64,000 nt of DNA from Parvularcula mediterranea (GCF_013085255.1 NZ_JABFCX010000003.1:939288-1003287), one strand, 5' to 3'; shown: positions 11,155-22,587, numbered from the stretch's first letter. The notes: generated from the letters alone by a model not told the origin. Numbers and translations are program-made.

Positions 11155-11813
11155 CCGCCATTCCCCCTGAGGCGCCGAGGGACTGCCCCCTCTGCCCGCG
11201 CCTCGTTGCCTTCAGAGAGGCTTGCGCTGAAGAAGAACCCTCATGGTTTAACGGTGCCGTACCGAGCTTCGCCCCCGTTGGCGGAGATGATGCCGTCCGT
11301 CTGCTGATCGTAGGGCTTGCGCCGGGGAAGACCGGAGCCAACCGGACGGGCCGTCCCTTCACCGGGGACTGGGCCGGGGACCTTCTTTACAGCTCTCTCC
11401 TGAAGGCGGGCCTTGCGCGCGGGACCTATGACAAGCGGCCCGATGACGGGCTCGAGCTTGTCGGCACGATGATCACCAATGCAGTCCGGTGTGTCCCGCC
11501 AGAGAACAAGCCGGTCGGAGCCGAGGTCAACAATTGCCGTCCTTTCCTCCGCTCACGGATCCTGAGTCTGCCAAACCTTGAGACGATCCTGTGTCTCGGC
11601 AAGATCAGCCATGACGCTGTCCTGCGGTCGTTTGGCGAGCGGGTGGCAGGCAAGCCCTTCGGTCATGACACGGACTATCAGATCGATGTCGACAGCCGTA
11701 CCGTACGCCTGCGCTCAAGCTACCATTGCAGCCGCTACAACACGTCGACCAAGCGCCTGACCGAAGCGATGTTTGACGAAGTCATCGGCAAGTGCGCGGA
11801 GGATTGCGCCTAG
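11151..11813 (+). CDS. Uracil-DNA glycosylase family protein (type 5-like)
   Basis: The 220-residue protein matches the iron-sulfur uracil-DNA glycosylases, best the type 5 (UDGb) branch, which removes uracil and other deaminated bases from DNA. Motif 1 reads GLAPGKTGANRTGRPFTGD (about residues 55-73) with Ala where other UDG types have Asn or Asp, and motif 2 is SSYHCSRYNT near residue 190. The cysteines expected for a 4Fe-4S cluster are present: an early C-x2-C (DCPLCPRL) and later single cysteines in AVRCVPP and NNCRPF. The start codon is GTG and overlaps the NYN gene stop. The stop overlaps the convergent gene through CTAG (11810-11813). Confidence 0.9.
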   Translation: MTAIPPEAPRDCPLCPRLVAFREACAEEEPSWFNGAVPSFAPVGGDDAVRLLIVGLAPGKTGANRTGRPFTGDWAGDLLYSSLLKAGLARGTYDKRPDDGLELVGTMITNAVRCVPPENKPVGAEVNNCRPFLRSRILSLPNLETILCLGKISHDAVLRSFGERVAGKPFGHDTDYQIDVDSRTVRLRSSYHCSRYNTSTKRLTEAMFDEVIGKCAEDCA

Positions 11814-12505
11814 CGGGCAACCTCTTCTTCCGGGCAATCGGGATAGTCGTAGGTCATGTTGAATGCCATCTCCTGCGGCTTGCCCATGATGCTGATCGAC
11901 GCCTTCATCGCTTCGCTCACGGTACGCGGTGCGCCCTCGAAGAGCTCGAAACTCGCCTCGCGTTCGTAAGCCTTGATCCGTGCAACGACTTTCATCCTGA
12001 CGGGCTTTAGGAGTGTTTCGCGATAGGCCGCGAGGTAAGGCATATCGCCACCCTCAGCGACGGTCAGCTCGATCTGGGAACGGTTCGACAGATCCTTCTC
12101 CGCCAGCTCCACGGTCCCATTGGGCAGATCGTTGAGGGTGAAGGTCACCAAGCCATCAGCCTCCCCTGTCCTCTCGAACGGGAGCGCAAAGAGCGAACGC
12201 AGTTCTTCATACTTGATGGCACCCATCGAGACCGACTGGCCGTCATCCTCTCCCTCATCCCGAGGCTCAGGCTCCTCCGTAGACTGCTCATCTCCTTCAG
12301 GCCCCTCAACCGGATTTCCGTCCTCGTCGATGACCACGGCCTTCCCATCCGCAGGATCAATGAGCAGCCGGGTGCTCTCATTTTCCTCGCCGGAAGCGAA
12401 GACCATGTCGACCGTGAAGGGGCAGCGCGGACCCTCCGTATAAGGAGCTTCCTGAAGGCGTGCGAGCACAGGGTCGGCGGTGGTGAGAAGCAGGAGCGCG
12501 ATCAT
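11810..12505 (-). CDS. Exported protein of unknown function
   Basis: I do not recognise this 231-residue protein. From the ATG at 12505 it begins with a short hydrophobic signal-like stretch (MIALLLLTTADPVLA) and continues as a soluble, acidic protein with a low-complexity Glu/Asp/Pro/Ser segment around residues 70-100 and two cysteines, one near each end, that could form a disulfide in the periplasm. The frame stays open upstream to 12595 but the extension is unlike a gene start and runs toward thiD. It lies 31 bases after the thiD stop on the same strand and may be the last gene of the folP-glmM-thiD run. Confidence 0.6.
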   Translation of the reverse strand: MIALLLLTTADPVLARLQEAPYTEGPRCPFTVDMVFASGEENESTRLLIDPADGKAVVIDEDGNPVEGPEGDEQSTEEPEPRDEGEDDGQSVSMGAIKYEELRSLFALPFERTGEADGLVTFTLNDLPNGTVELAEKDLSNRSQIELTVAEGGDMPYLAAYRETLLKPVRMKVVARIKAYEREASFELFEGAPRTVSEAMKASISIMGKPQEMAFNMTYDYPDCPEEEVAR

Positions 12506-12536
12506 GGAACCATTAGGACGAGGCGCGGCCAGACCG

Positions 12537-13331
12537 TCAATCGCGTTTCCATGACGACATCGCAAGATGACCAATGGGCCCGTGTCCCTGACCAAGCCCG
12601 GGCGCAGCGGCGATCGCGGCGTGAACAGCCGCCACTGCCCGCTCGCACGCCTCGGGCAGCGTCAGCCCCTGCGCAATCCCCGTCGCCAGCGCGCTTGCAA
12701 GGCTGCACCCCGTGCCGTGGGTGTGCCGCGTTTCGATGCGCGGGTTCTCGTAGCGATAGACCTGCTCGGCGGTCACGAGCTGGTCGAGGAGGAGATCACC
12801 CTCGCCGTGTCCGCCCTTCGCCAGCACCGCCTTCGCGCCCATGCCGATCAGGGACCGAGCAGCTCCAACCGGGTCCTGCATCGCGTTCTGGCCGGTCAGC
12901 GCCTCAAGCTCAGGCAGGTTCGGCGTGACCACCGAAGCGCGACCAAGAAACTCTGTACGCAGAAGCTCGGCCACATCGCTATCGCCCAAACTGTCGCCGC
13001 TCGTGGCGACGAGCACCGGGTCGAGCACTAGGGGGATATCCGGCCAGGGCTTGAGCGCATTGAGGATGGCCCTACCCGAGCCTGCACTGCCGATCATCCC
13101 GATCTTGATGCAGTCAGCGCCAATATCCTCCAGAACGACCCTGATCTGCTCCCTGATGATCTCATCAGGAACAGGATGCACGGCATGAACGCCTTTGGTA
13201 TCCTGCACCGTGATCGCCGTGACCGCCGTCGCAGCGTAGCCGCCGAGCGCTGTCACCGTCTTGATGTCCGCCTGAATCCCCGCGCCGCCGCCGGAGTCAG
13301 ACCCTGCGATGATCAGGACACGGCCTTTCAT
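12537..13331 (-). CDS. thiD: Hydroxymethylpyrimidine/phosphomethylpyrimidine kinase
   Basis: ThiD phosphorylates HMP and then HMP-phosphate to give the pyrimidine half of thiamine. The 264-residue protein is a ribokinase-fold enzyme with the N-terminal IIAGSDSGGGAGIQADIKT substrate loop, a central VLDPVLVATSGD segment and the C-terminal anion hole THGTGCSLASALATG. Length is normal. The start at 13331 overlaps the stop of the upstream membrane-protein gene as ATGA, which decides it over longer in-frame alternatives. No TPP riboswitch is possible directly upstream, because the leader is coding; the gene is probably read from the glmM transcript. Confidence 0.95.
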   Translation of the reverse strand: MKGRVLIIAGSDSGGGAGIQADIKTVTALGGYAATAVTAITVQDTKGVHAVHPVPDEIIREQIRVVLEDIGADCIKIGMIGSAGSGRAILNALKPWPDIPLVLDPVLVATSGDSLGDSDVAELLRTEFLGRASVVTPNLPELEALTGQNAMQDPVGAARSLIGMGAKAVLAKGGHGEGDLLLDQLVTAEQVYRYENPRIETRHTHGTGCSLASALATGIAQGLTLPEACERAVAAVHAAIAAAPGLGQGHGPIGHLAMSSWKRD

Positions 13332-13816
13332 TTCAGTCGCCATGCCACAACCAGAAGAATGGCTCCAACGAGCAACTCTCCTGCGTCCTGAAGGTAATGA
13401 TGATAGTTCGGCATCTCGCGAAGGCCGTGGTACTTCGCCATGAACGACATCCACCTGAACGTCTCGCCCAGCAGGATCACGACACCCGATGCCCCCTTGA
13501 CCAGGAGGCTGACCCCTCCAACCACGAAGGCAGCACGGGTGATCGTCGGCAGATCGAACGAAACGGCAGCCAGCGGCTTATCGGGAACGATCAGCACAGC
13601 GATTTTGCGGGCGTAGAGAAAGATCAGCACAGGGATTGCAACCCCGATGATCGCTACGGTAAAGCTGGCGCTCCAGTAATAGGCGGCATCTTTAGCAAAG
13701 CCCTCGGTAAAGTAGAGCGGGCTCGAGACGATCATGGTCAAAAGGCCGGGCAGCGCAACCATGCCTATGAAAGCCGCTGCGAGAACCCTCAGGAGCGCAA
13801 ACGCAAGGTCGCGCAT
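13328..13816 (-). CDS. Membrane protein of unknown function
   Basis: This 162-residue protein has four likely membrane helices (about residues 8-28, 47-68, 92-114 and 140-159) and no domain I can name. The loop between helices 3 and 4 has a conserved-looking FRWMSFMAKYHGL and PNYHHYLQDAGELL, with several His that could bind a ligand. It is tightly packed: its ATG overlaps the glmM stop by one base and its stop overlaps the thiD start (ATGA), so it is translated within one operon. The packing supports it as a real gene. Confidence 0.75.
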   Translation of the reverse strand: MRDLAFALLRVLAAAFIGMVALPGLLTMIVSSPLYFTEGFAKDAAYYWSASFTVAIIGVAIPVLIFLYARKIAVLIVPDKPLAAVSFDLPTITRAAFVVGGVSLLVKGASGVVILLGETFRWMSFMAKYHGLREMPNYHHYLQDAGELLVGAILLVVAWRLK

Positions 13817-15180
13817 CAGACCGCTTTCTTCACCGCTTCGCAGATGTCATCGACCACGCCCGTCACGAGCGCCTCGTCTTCACCTTCGGCCATGACCCGG
13901 ATGAGGGGTTCGGTGCCAGACTTGCGGATCACTGTGCGCCCGGCATTGCCGAGCTTTTCCTTACCGGCCTCGATCGCCTTCTTGACGCTATCCGTGTCGA
14001 GAGGATTACCGCCTTTGTAGCGGACATTCTTGAGGATAGACGGGAACGGATCGTAATTGTCGCAGACTTCGGAGACAGGACGCCCCTGCTCGGCAACGAC
14101 CCTCAGGATATTCAGTGCCGTGACGAGTCCATCACCCGTGGTCGAGAAATCCGAAAGTACGACGTGCCCTGAGGGTTCGCCGCCGACATTCATGCCGCGC
14201 TCCCGCATCGCCTCGACGACGTAGCGGTCGCCGACTTTGGTGCGGATCAGGCTCATGCCGTGGCCGTCAAGGAACCGCTCAAACCCCATATTGGCCATCA
14301 CGGTCCCGACGACGCCTTCACCGGTCAGCTTGCCTGCGCGCTGGAGCGAGCAAGCGATGGTCGCAAGGATCTGGTCGCCATCGACAAGGTTGCCCTTCTC
14401 ATCGGATATGATGACCCGGTCCGCGTCACCGTCGAGAGCGATGCCGATGTCGGCGCGCACTTCGCGCACCTTCTCCTGCATCTTCTCGGGATGCGTTGAT
14501 CCGCACCCGTCATTGATATTGAAGCCATTGGGTTTGTCACCGAGCGTGATGACTTCCGCGCCAAGCTCCCAGAGGACCACCGGCGCCACCTTGTAGGCTG
14601 CACCATTAGCGCAATCGAGAACGACCCGGACGCCTTCTAGATTGAGCCGCCTTGGCAGGGTCGCCTTGGCAAATTCGATGTAGCGGGGCCCTGCGTCATC
14701 AACCCGCTTGGCCCGGCCTAGGTTCGATGCGTCCGCAAGCCCGACCGATGCACCATCTTCCATCAGCGCTTCGATCTCGAGCTCGGTCTCGTCCGAAAGC
14801 TTGAACCCGTCAGGCCCGAAGAATTTGAGGCCATTGTCATGGAACGGATTGTGCGAGGCCGAGATCATCACGCCGAGATCGGCGCGCATCGAACGGGTGA
14901 GCATCGCCATCGCAGGCGTCGGGATCGGGCCGAGGAGGAGGACATCCATGCCCGCCGCGATGAAACCTGCGGTCAGCGCTGGCTCGATCATGTAGCCCGA
15001 GAGCCGCGTGTCCTTGCCGATCACCACCCTGTGCCGATGCTCGCCGCGACGGAAAAATCGGCCTGCTGCCGTGCCGAGGCGCAGGACGCCTTCAGGGGTC
15101 AGGTGCCCCTCATTCGACATGCCGCGCACACCATCGGTGCCGAAGACCTTGCGTTCTCTGGGATTATCGTCGCCGCGCAT
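13816..15180 (-). CDS. glmM: Phosphoglucosamine mutase
   Basis: GlmM interconverts glucosamine-6-phosphate and glucosamine-1-phosphate on the way to UDP-GlcNAc for peptidoglycan and lipid A. The 454-residue protein has the N-terminal FGTDGVRG, the active-site loop [11 protein letters not shown] with the phosphoserine at S109, the metal-binding DGDADR segment, the sugar-binding GGEPSGH and the phosphate-binding [12 protein letters not shown] near the C-terminus. The ATG at 15180 has GGAGG five bases upstream, better than the GTG two codons earlier. It follows folP by 78 bases and precedes the membrane-protein gene with a one-base overlap. In alphaproteobacteria glmM usually follows ftsH and folP, as it does here. 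Confidence 0.97.
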   Translation of the reverse strand: MRGDDNPRERKVFGTDGVRGMSNEGHLTPEGVLRLGTAAGRFFRRGEHRHRVVIGKDTRLSGYMIEPALTAGFIAAGMDVLLLGPIPTPAMAMLTRSMRADLGVMISASHNPFHDNGLKFFGPDGFKLSDETELEIEALMEDGASVGLADASNLGRAKRVDDAGPRYIEFAKATLPRRLNLEGVRVVLDCANGAAYKVAPVVLWELGAEVITLGDKPNGFNINDGCGSTHPEKMQEKVREVRADIGIALDGDADRVIISDEKGNLVDGDQILATIACSLQRAGKLTGEGVVGTVMANMGFERFLDGHGMSLIRTKVGDRYVVEAMRERGMNVGGEPSGHVVLSDFSTTGDGLVTALNILRVVAEQGRPVSEVCDNYDPFPSILKNVRYKGGNPLDTDSVKKAIEAGKEKLGNAGRTVIRKSGTEPLIRVMAEGEDEALVTGVVDDICEAVKKAV

Positions 15181-15258
15181 GGGCACCTCCGTCTTGCGGG
15201 CCGCTTAGCTCATAGCCGGTGAGGATAGGAAGAAGAGAAGAAGAGGTTGTGAAAACCG

Positions 15259-16050
15259 TCAGGTTGCTGCGATGGCTCTGGCCACCGCGAGGGCCTGCCG
15301 GGTTGCCTCAACGTCATGGACGCGGACCCAGTGCCAGCCTGCCGCTTGCGCCCTGAGGGCGGCAGCAATACTCCCGCCGACGCGGGCGTCAGCATCGCCC
15401 TGACGATCCAGCGCCGCGATGAACCGCTTGCGGCTCGCGCCCATCATCAGATCGCAGCCAAGCTGCCGAAAGCTTTCGAGGTTCTGGAGCAGTGCCAGAT
15501 TATGCTCGAGGGCTTTCCCGAAACCGATGCCGGGATCGAGGATGATCTTCCCGCGAGAGATCCCCGCTGTCTCGCAGGTCTCGATCCGCTCCTTGAGAAA
15601 CGATTGCACCTCCGAAACGACATCGGCGTAACGGGGCTCCTGCTGCATGGTACCGGGCTCGCCCTGCATGTGCATCAGGACAAGGTCGCAGCCGAGATCC
15701 GCGGCTGCGCCCACGCTCTCCTGAGAGAAGCGCAGCGCCGTGACGTCGTTCCAGATGGAAGCGCCAGCCTCCACGGCCGCGCGCGCCACTTCGGGCTTTC
15801 GGGTATCGATGGAGATGCGGGCATCCGATCGACTTGAGAGCCCCTCGATCACGGGAAGGACCCGGTCGAGCTCCTCCTCGACGCTGACGGGCACGGCGCC
15901 GGGCCGGGTGCTCTCTCCGCCAATGTCCAAGACGTCGGCGCCCTCTTCTACGAGGCGCAAGCCGTGGTCGATGGCTGCCTCGCAGCGGGCGAAGCGGCCT
16001 CCATCAGAGAAGCTGTCAGGGGTTACGTTGACGATGCCGAAGATCTTCAT
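15259..16050 (-). CDS. folP: Dihydropteroate synthase
   Basis: FolP condenses 6-hydroxymethyl-7,8-dihydropterin pyrophosphate with p-aminobenzoate. The 263-residue TIM-barrel protein has the signatures GIVNVTPDSFSDGG (residues 5-18) and GGESTRPGA, the DPGIGFGK segment that contacts pterin, and GASRKRFI near the C-terminus. Length is normal. A GTG two codons upstream (16056) is an alternative start; I kept the ATG at 16050. The upstream membrane-protein gene ends 23 bases before it, which suggests co-transcription, and glmM follows. Confidence 0.96.
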   Translation of the reverse strand: MKIFGIVNVTPDSFSDGGRFARCEAAIDHGLRLVEEGADVLDIGGESTRPGAVPVSVEEELDRVLPVIEGLSSRSDARISIDTRKPEVARAAVEAGASIWNDVTALRFSQESVGAAADLGCDLVLMHMQGEPGTMQQEPRYADVVSEVQSFLKERIETCETAGISRGKIILDPGIGFGKALEHNLALLQNLESFRQLGCDLMMGASRKRFIAALDRQGDADARVGGSIAAALRAQAAGWHWVRVHDVEATRQALAVARAIAAT

Positions 16051-16073
16051 CGGCACCGCCTAGCGCCAGCGGC

Positions 16074-17246
16074 CTAGCGGCGGAAGCGGTTCCGCACGAA
16101 CATGATCGAGTTCTTGGGAAGGTCGTCCGTCGGGCGCTGCCAAGGCGAGCTCTCCTCTGCGGGAGCGGTGTCAGCAGCACGGCGCACCATCGGCTGAGGC
16201 TCGACGAAGGAACGGCGCTCATCACCGGCGAAGTCGCGGGGAAGGGTCTCTTCCGCCGTCTCGACAGTCTCAGGCGCCTCCGCCACATCGTCGGCAAACG
16301 TCTCGCCATCATCGCTGAAGTCGTCGTCACCGCCGAAACCGTCGTCGGCGGCGGCAGCTGCTTCGCCGCCCTCAGGATCGAAACCCATGAGCTCGCCCGT
16401 GACGCGGCCGAAAATGCCGGCCATCGCAACGATCGCATAGACGTAGAAGAGACCGTAGATCAGGAGCGCAACGGCGCCTTGGCCCATCGAGAACAGCGCG
16501 AGCTGCAGAAGCGACACGGCGAATGCCATGACACCGTGCACGACAATAGCTGCGAGGATCAGGAGCCCAAGGAACTTCCAGAAGCGGCCACCGGTGAGGT
16601 TGAAGCCCTCCATGAAGGCGATCCGGCCGCTGAGCGCCGAGTGGATCGGGATAAGCTGGGCGCGGACCGGGAACCAGACCACGGCTGCGACCGCCAGAAG
16701 GCCGCCAAGGAAAATGAGGATCGGCTGGCTCTGCTGTACGCCAAAGATGATCAGGCCAATCACCGGCAATGAGGCAACGCCCATATAGAAGAGAGTTGCA
16801 AAGAAGAGGATGATCACCGCAGCGAACAGCGCCCACTCCGCATTGCCGAAACCAGGAAGGAACCCGGGACGCTCCTCCAGCCCAGCAGCCTTGCGGTAGA
16901 GATCGACCAGGGCCGGGATGAACATGATCGTCGCCGCGAGCTGCGCGAAGGTGATGAAGAACCACGCGCCCATGAAGTCGCCGAACTCCTCATTGGCGAA
17001 GATCATCTCGTCGTCCATGTCCTCGAGCCCCTCGAAGAACTCCTCGAGCTGGGTGGTGTCGGCATTCCAGCCGCCGAGCATGAGCTCGAGCACGCCGGTC
17101 TCGCTGAGGGCCGAATAGCCCGCGCCAAGCGCTGCGATGACGATGATGAGGGACAACCAACCGCGGCGGAGCGCAGCAGGGATGGCCGTAAAGCCGAATT
17201 GGAGACCGTAGGTGAGTGCGCCGATGGCGTGGAAATTCGGCTTCAT
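16074..17246 (-). CDS. Multi-pass membrane protein with acidic C-terminal tail
   Basis: The 390-residue protein has a first helix at about 28-48, a hydrophilic acidic loop (to about residue 92) rich in Glu/Asp, then five or so further membrane helices (about 95-115, 137-158, 160-185, 188-205, 235-285). After residue 295 it becomes a disordered tail of Asp, Glu, Ala and Pro with a basic end (SIMFVRNRFRR). The build recalls uncharacterised alphaproteobacterial inner-membrane proteins with a glycerophosphodiesterase-type membrane domain, but I cannot name it. It sits between ftsH and folP, 23 bases upstream of folP, with the ftsH terminator ending transcription before it. Confidence 0.78.
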   Translation of the reverse strand: MKPNFHAIGALTYGLQFGFTAIPAALRRGWLSLIIVIAALGAGYSALSETGVLELMLGGWNADTTQLEEFFEGLEDMDDEMIFANEEFGDFMGAWFFITFAQLAATIMFIPALVDLYRKAAGLEERPGFLPGFGNAEWALFAAVIILFFATLFYMGVASLPVIGLIIFGVQQSQPILIFLGGLLAVAAVVWFPVRAQLIPIHSALSGRIAFMEGFNLTGGRFWKFLGLLILAAIVVHGVMAFAVSLLQLALFSMGQGAVALLIYGLFYVYAIVAMAGIFGRVTGELMGFDPEGGEAAAAADDGFGGDDDFSDDGETFADDVAEAPETVETAEETLPRDFAGDERRSFVEPQPMVRRAADTAPAEESSPWQRPTDDLPKNSIMFVRNRFRR

Positions 17247-17340
17247 GTGGCCCCCTGCCCTGGAGAAAACTTCTAACGCTCCGTTAACATCTAAGGTCGC
17301 GGTTGGGAACCGGAAGACCCGAAATCCCTAACGCGCATAA

Positions 17341-17372
17341 GAAAAAAGCCGGGCGCTGGGCCCGGCTTTCTT
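17341..17372 (-). terminator. Rho-independent terminator of ftsH
   Basis: Read on the minus strand, a GC-rich 8-bp stem (17361-17368 with 17346-17353, arm AAGCCGGG) is followed by a run of six T residues. It lies 17 bases after the ftsH stop codon, so the downstream membrane-protein gene must have its own promoter in the about 95 bp that follow. Confidence 0.88.
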
Positions 17373-17388
17373 AAAATTCGAAGGATCG

Positions 17389-19293
<1,905 letters not shown>

Positions 19294-19336
19294 GAGAAGT
19301 CCTTTCCAAGCGGGCCTTGAGATAAGCGCCCGCCGC

Positions 19337-20722
19337 TTAATATCTGATCACGTCACCGACGAAACGCTCCGATAACAGCGAGCGTGCCTGAAACGTGCCT
19401 TCTAGGTGAGATAAGAAAGCGTCACCCTGCTTCCAACCCGCAAGCGCCTGCGTCACGGCGTCTTGGGCCTGTTCGGGCAGATAGCGCAGAAGGTCACCCT
19501 CCGCGAGGCACGGCAGCGTCGCAATCCGCTGCCGCGCGCGGGTCGAGGTGGCAATGTCCCGCGGCATGAGTTGACCTAGCGGGCGGAGATCGAGGCTGGC
19601 GCGGGCCTGTACCGGAACCGTAACGATAAAGCGCCGGTCGTAGAGATGCTTGGAACCGGAAGGCGCCGGGACGGGCGTGAAGCCGGGGGTGCCGTCAGCG
19701 CGGCCCAGGAGCGCGGCAGGTTCGCGGAGGATCACAATCGGCGCCCAATAGTCTTCCTCCGCGTCACGCCAGTCAATCACGACGCCTGCGAACGTGGTGC
19801 GGCTACAAGGCTGAAGCTCGGGGATAGGCCGATCAGTGCAGTCGTCACCGATGGCCGATGCAAAAGCCCGGACCAGCTCATAATCCCAATCCTCAATGGC
19901 TCCGCCATGCTCTGGCACGAGCTCAGCATCGAAGAGGAATTTAGGAATGCCATCCCTATCAGCCGGGAAAACGCCCTGATCATCGCTCTGGCGCCCCAGC
20001 AAATACGAGATGTCACCGGTTGAATGCTCGAAACCGCTTGAAATTGCCTCTTGGATTGCTGCCGCCCGAGCCGAGGTCCCGCAAAGCGCCTCCACCGTCA
20101 GCAATCCCTGCTGCTCCAGCGCGGCGAGGAGTGCGCGGACCCGCACCCGCTCATACTTCTCATCATCATTGGACGGATCATCGACGAAGGGCACGCCTTG
20201 TGCCTCGGCGTAGGCGCGCGCGGCCTCTCTCCGTAGACCGAGCATCGGGCGGTGGAGGGTGATGAGCGCTCCCGGCCCTGCGGCGATCTTTCGCTCCGAA
20301 GGCATTCCGGCGAGACCCCGGCCTGCGCCCCGGCGGAGGCGCATGAAGACGGTCTCGGCCTGGTCATCGGCCGTGTGCGCGGTGAGGAGATGTTCGATCC
20401 CCATCCGCTCGCAAGCCTGGCAGAGGAGGCGGTAGCGCGCCTCGCGGGCGGCAGCCTGGATGCCGGTTGATGGTTTCTCACCGCGCCAGATCAGCGTCTC
20501 GTGGGCAATGTTCCGCTCACTGCAGAACGTCCTGACAGCCTGGGCCTCCTCCGCCGACCCTTCGCGGAGCTGATGATCCACGGTCAGCGCAACGATCGGG
20601 TGTCCCGCCTTCCACGCCCAGTGGAGGAGCGCGAAACTGTCAGCACCCCCCGAAACGGCAATGGCCGCGGCCTCACCGGGAGGCAGCGGCCATGGGATTT
20701 GGAGATCGGTGGTCAATGGCAC
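19337..20722 (-). CDS. tilS: tRNA(Ile)-lysidine synthase
   Basis: TilS modifies C34 of the CAU-anticodon tRNA-Ile to lysidine so that it reads AUA. The 461-residue protein carries the N-type ATP pyrophosphatase loop AVSGGADS (residues 22-29) and the following [15 protein letters not shown] and [22 protein letters not shown] segments typical of the family. The start is uncertain: the first in-frame codon is GTG at 20722, while a TTG two codons later (20716) has GGAG five bases upstream and may be the true start. It lies between cpoB and ftsH. The gap to cpoB holds a palindromic repeat pair. Confidence 0.94.
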   Translation of the reverse strand: MPLTTDLQIPWPLPPGEAAAIAVSGGADSFALLHWAWKAGHPIVALTVDHQLREGSAEEAQAVRTFCSERNIAHETLIWRGEKPSTGIQAAAREARYRLLCQACERMGIEHLLTAHTADDQAETVFMRLRRGAGRGLAGMPSERKIAAGPGALITLHRPMLGLRREAARAYAEAQGVPFVDDPSNDDEKYERVRVRALLAALEQQGLLTVEALCGTSARAAAIQEAISSGFEHSTGDISYLLGRQSDDQGVFPADRDGIPKFLFDAELVPEHGGAIEDWDYELVRAFASAIGDDCTDRPIPELQPCSRTTFAGVVIDWRDAEEDYWAPIVILREPAALLGRADGTPGFTPVPAPSGSKHLYDRRFIVTVPVQARASLDLRPLGQLMPRDIATSTRARQRIATLPCLAEGDLLRYLPEQAQDAVTQALAGWKQGDAFLSHLEGTFQARSLLSERFVGDVIRY

Positions 20723-20728
20723 TCCGCT

Positions 20729-20847
20729 TTCCCGGAAGCCCAGCGGGCTATCCGGGACCCATGGAGAAAGCCGTCTTCGCTTCGTCCACGGGAAAGGTCA
20801 GCCCATGGATCCCGAATAAGCGCTCATGCGCTTTCCGGGAAGACGGG
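20729..20847. repeat. Inverted pair of palindromic intergenic repeats
   Basis: Two copies of a roughly 36-bp element lie head to head in the cpoB-tilS gap: 20729-20763 on the minus strand and 20802-20838 on the plus strand. Each copy reads CCATGG-(A/G)TCCCG-(A/G)ATA, an inner GC hairpin, then TTTCCGGGA, so each folds alone (TCCCGGA 20730-20736 with TCCGGGA 20751-20757) and the two also pair with each other. The form is that of a dispersed palindromic repeat rather than a terminator, as there is no T run. Confidence 0.7.
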
Positions 20848-20851
20848 ATGG

Positions 20852-21718
20852 CTACGAACAGGTTGCCTCGCGCATTTGGCTCATGCGTGTACGGAGGTTC
20901 TCGTTCATGTCAGGATATTCCTGAAGGCCACGCTGCCAGACGCGGCAGGCTTCGCGAGTCTTCTCGGCACGGGCAAAGGCCTGGCCAAGCTTGAGGTGCG
21001 CTTCGGCCGCGCGCTCATGCTCTGGATACTGACGGATAAAATCGAGCAGCACCCGTGCAGCCGCGCCGAGGTCGCCCTGCGCAAGGTAGGTCTCGCCGAG
21101 ATAGTAGGTGGCATCGCCCGCGCGGTCGCTATCAGAAAAATTCTCCGTGATCGCAAGGAACGCCCGCTCGGCATCGTCGTAGCGCGCTTCAAGAAGCGCC
21201 GAACGGCCAGCGCGGTAGGCAGCTTCCGCATCGGAGAACTCAGGCAGTGCGTCCGAAGCATCGCCGCCGGAGACGAGGTCCACAGGACCGCCGCCCGTAA
21301 TGCCGTCCGAAGCCCGCGCTTCGACCGGACCCGAGGAGAACTCACCTTCGAGCTCTGGGTAGGCGAGAGAGATCAGCCTGCTGAGCTTGTCGTCCTGCTG
21401 GCGCATCATGAAGGAGAGGCGCTCGACCTCGCCATTGATCCGCTGGAGCTCGGACTCGATCGTCCCGATGCGGAGCATCAGGTCAGCATTGGCACCGCCA
21501 GCCTGCACAGGGGCGGTGCCGTCGGGGTTTGCGCCCTGGAAGCGCACCGGCGCGCCTTCGCGGTCCTCGCCAAAGACTGCGCCTTGCAGGTCAGTCAGCT
21601 GGCGCTCGATCTCCTCGAGACGGTCGCGCGTCTTGCGGTTCTGCGCTTCGGCATCGGTGGCCAGCCCCCCGGCCACGAACAGGAGGGCACTGAGGCCCCC
21701 GACAAAAGCTTTCATCAT
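20852..21718 (-). CDS. cpoB: Tol-Pal system protein CpoB (YbgF)
   Basis: CpoB is a periplasmic TPR protein that links the Tol-Pal envelope machinery to peptidoglycan synthesis at division. The 288-residue product has a signal peptide (about residues 1-25, ending AEA before Q), two short coiled-coil helices (about 30-50 and 80-110) that would make the trimerisation stalk, a Gly/Ser/Pro linker and a C-terminal three-repeat TPR domain (from about residue 165, YRAGRSALLEARYDDAERAF onward). I chose the first of two adjacent ATGs (21718). The frame stays open upstream but that part is not conserved-looking. Usually tolB and pal lie directly upstream; here an unrelated outer-membrane protein gene does. 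Confidence 0.92.
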   Translation of the reverse strand: MMKAFVGGLSALLFVAGGLATDAEAQNRKTRDRLEEIERQLTDLQGAVFGEDREGAPVRFQGANPDGTAPVQAGGANADLMLRIGTIESELQRINGEVERLSFMMRQQDDKLSRLISLAYPELEGEFSSGPVEARASDGITGGGPVDLVSGGDASDALPEFSDAEAAYRAGRSALLEARYDDAERAFLAITENFSDSDRAGDATYYLGETYLAQGDLGAAARVLLDFIRQYPEHERAAEAHLKLGQAFARAEKTREACRVWQRGLQEYPDMNENLRTRMSQMREATCS

Positions 21719-21803
21719 TTCGCCCTTTGAGACAGGTAACGGGCGATCGCTAACACAGGGCGGGAACGCTTTGTAGTTGAAAGCTGCCCAGATTCGCCCC
21801 GGA

Positions 21804-22430
21804 TCAGAGATCCCGGGCCAGGGACAGGAGCAGGGCCTGCCCATCCGCCTCGAATGTGAAGCCCTGATAGAGCTCAGCCTCGGGGGCACCGAGATAGCGG
21901 TACTGGGCGCCGAGCCGCATCTTGTCACCGACGCGCCAGTCAATACCGCCCTTGGCCTGCCAGCCGAAGCCGAAGGCAATGTCTGAGTTCACGTCATCGG
22001 TGGCAGAGACCATCAGGCCCATGCCGATCCCGCCATAGGGTCTCACGACCCGGCGGGTGTTGCCGGATACGATGAGGTTGCCCATCAGCGCCGTCGTACC
22101 GATTCGCCTGTTTTCACAGTCAAAAGTCGTATCGCAGAAGGCGAAGACCTGGTTTCCGCCATTGGAGTTCCACCGGGCATGGAAGACACCGATCTCGCCC
22201 TCGACCCACACATTCTTCCGCTTTGGCGCGCCATAGGCGGCGAAGAAGGCCGAGCCTGCGCTGGTGGCGATCTCCGCCTCGGCCGTCTCGAAACCCGTGG
22301 GATAGGTGATGCTCTCACCGGACAGGGTGAAACCGCCCGCGCTCAATGCGAGGTAGCGCTTGGGTTCTGCGGCTTCGGCGGCTGACAAGGTGGCAAGCAC
22401 CGCGATGGCGGCCTTGAGGAGGTGTCGCAT
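21804..22430 (-). CDS. Outer-membrane beta-barrel protein
   Basis: The 208-residue protein starts with a clear signal peptide (MRHLLKAAIAVLATLSAAEA, then AEPKRYL) and continues with alternating hydrophobic strands and Gly/Tyr/Arg-rich turns, e.g. VVRPYGGIGMGLMVSATDD and MRLGAQYRYLGAPEAELYQGF, a pattern of small eight-stranded OmpA-like or OprF-like barrels (porin family surface proteins). One likely disulfide joins two cysteines in CDTTFDCEN. An AGGA site six bases before the ATG at 22430 supports that start over the longer frame. The role is unknown. It reads toward cpoB, and the gap to the divergent ClC gene holds its promoter. Confidence 0.75.
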   Translation of the reverse strand: MRHLLKAAIAVLATLSAAEAAEPKRYLALSAGGFTLSGESITYPTGFETAEAEIATSAGSAFFAAYGAPKRKNVWVEGEIGVFHARWNSNGGNQVFAFCDTTFDCENRRIGTTALMGNLIVSGNTRRVVRPYGGIGMGLMVSATDDVNSDIAFGFGWQAKGGIDWRVGDKMRLGAQYRYLGAPEAELYQGFTFEADGQALLLSLARDL

Positions 22431-22587
22431 GGAGGTTCCTGATCGCTTCCCGATGGATGAGGGTGCCGATTGCGGCTTAAGGGGGTTCTGACGCGATTGA
22501 TCAAACCTTGCGCTTTTCTTTTGCGTAAGTGCCCATCCGATTGACCGCTGACAGCCCAGCCGAAGGGTGATAGCGGCGCTTCCAGAC

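Noticed and set aside
12537-13331. TPP riboswitch control of thiD
   Set aside because: The sequence upstream of thiD is the coding region of the preceding gene and no thi-box was seen.
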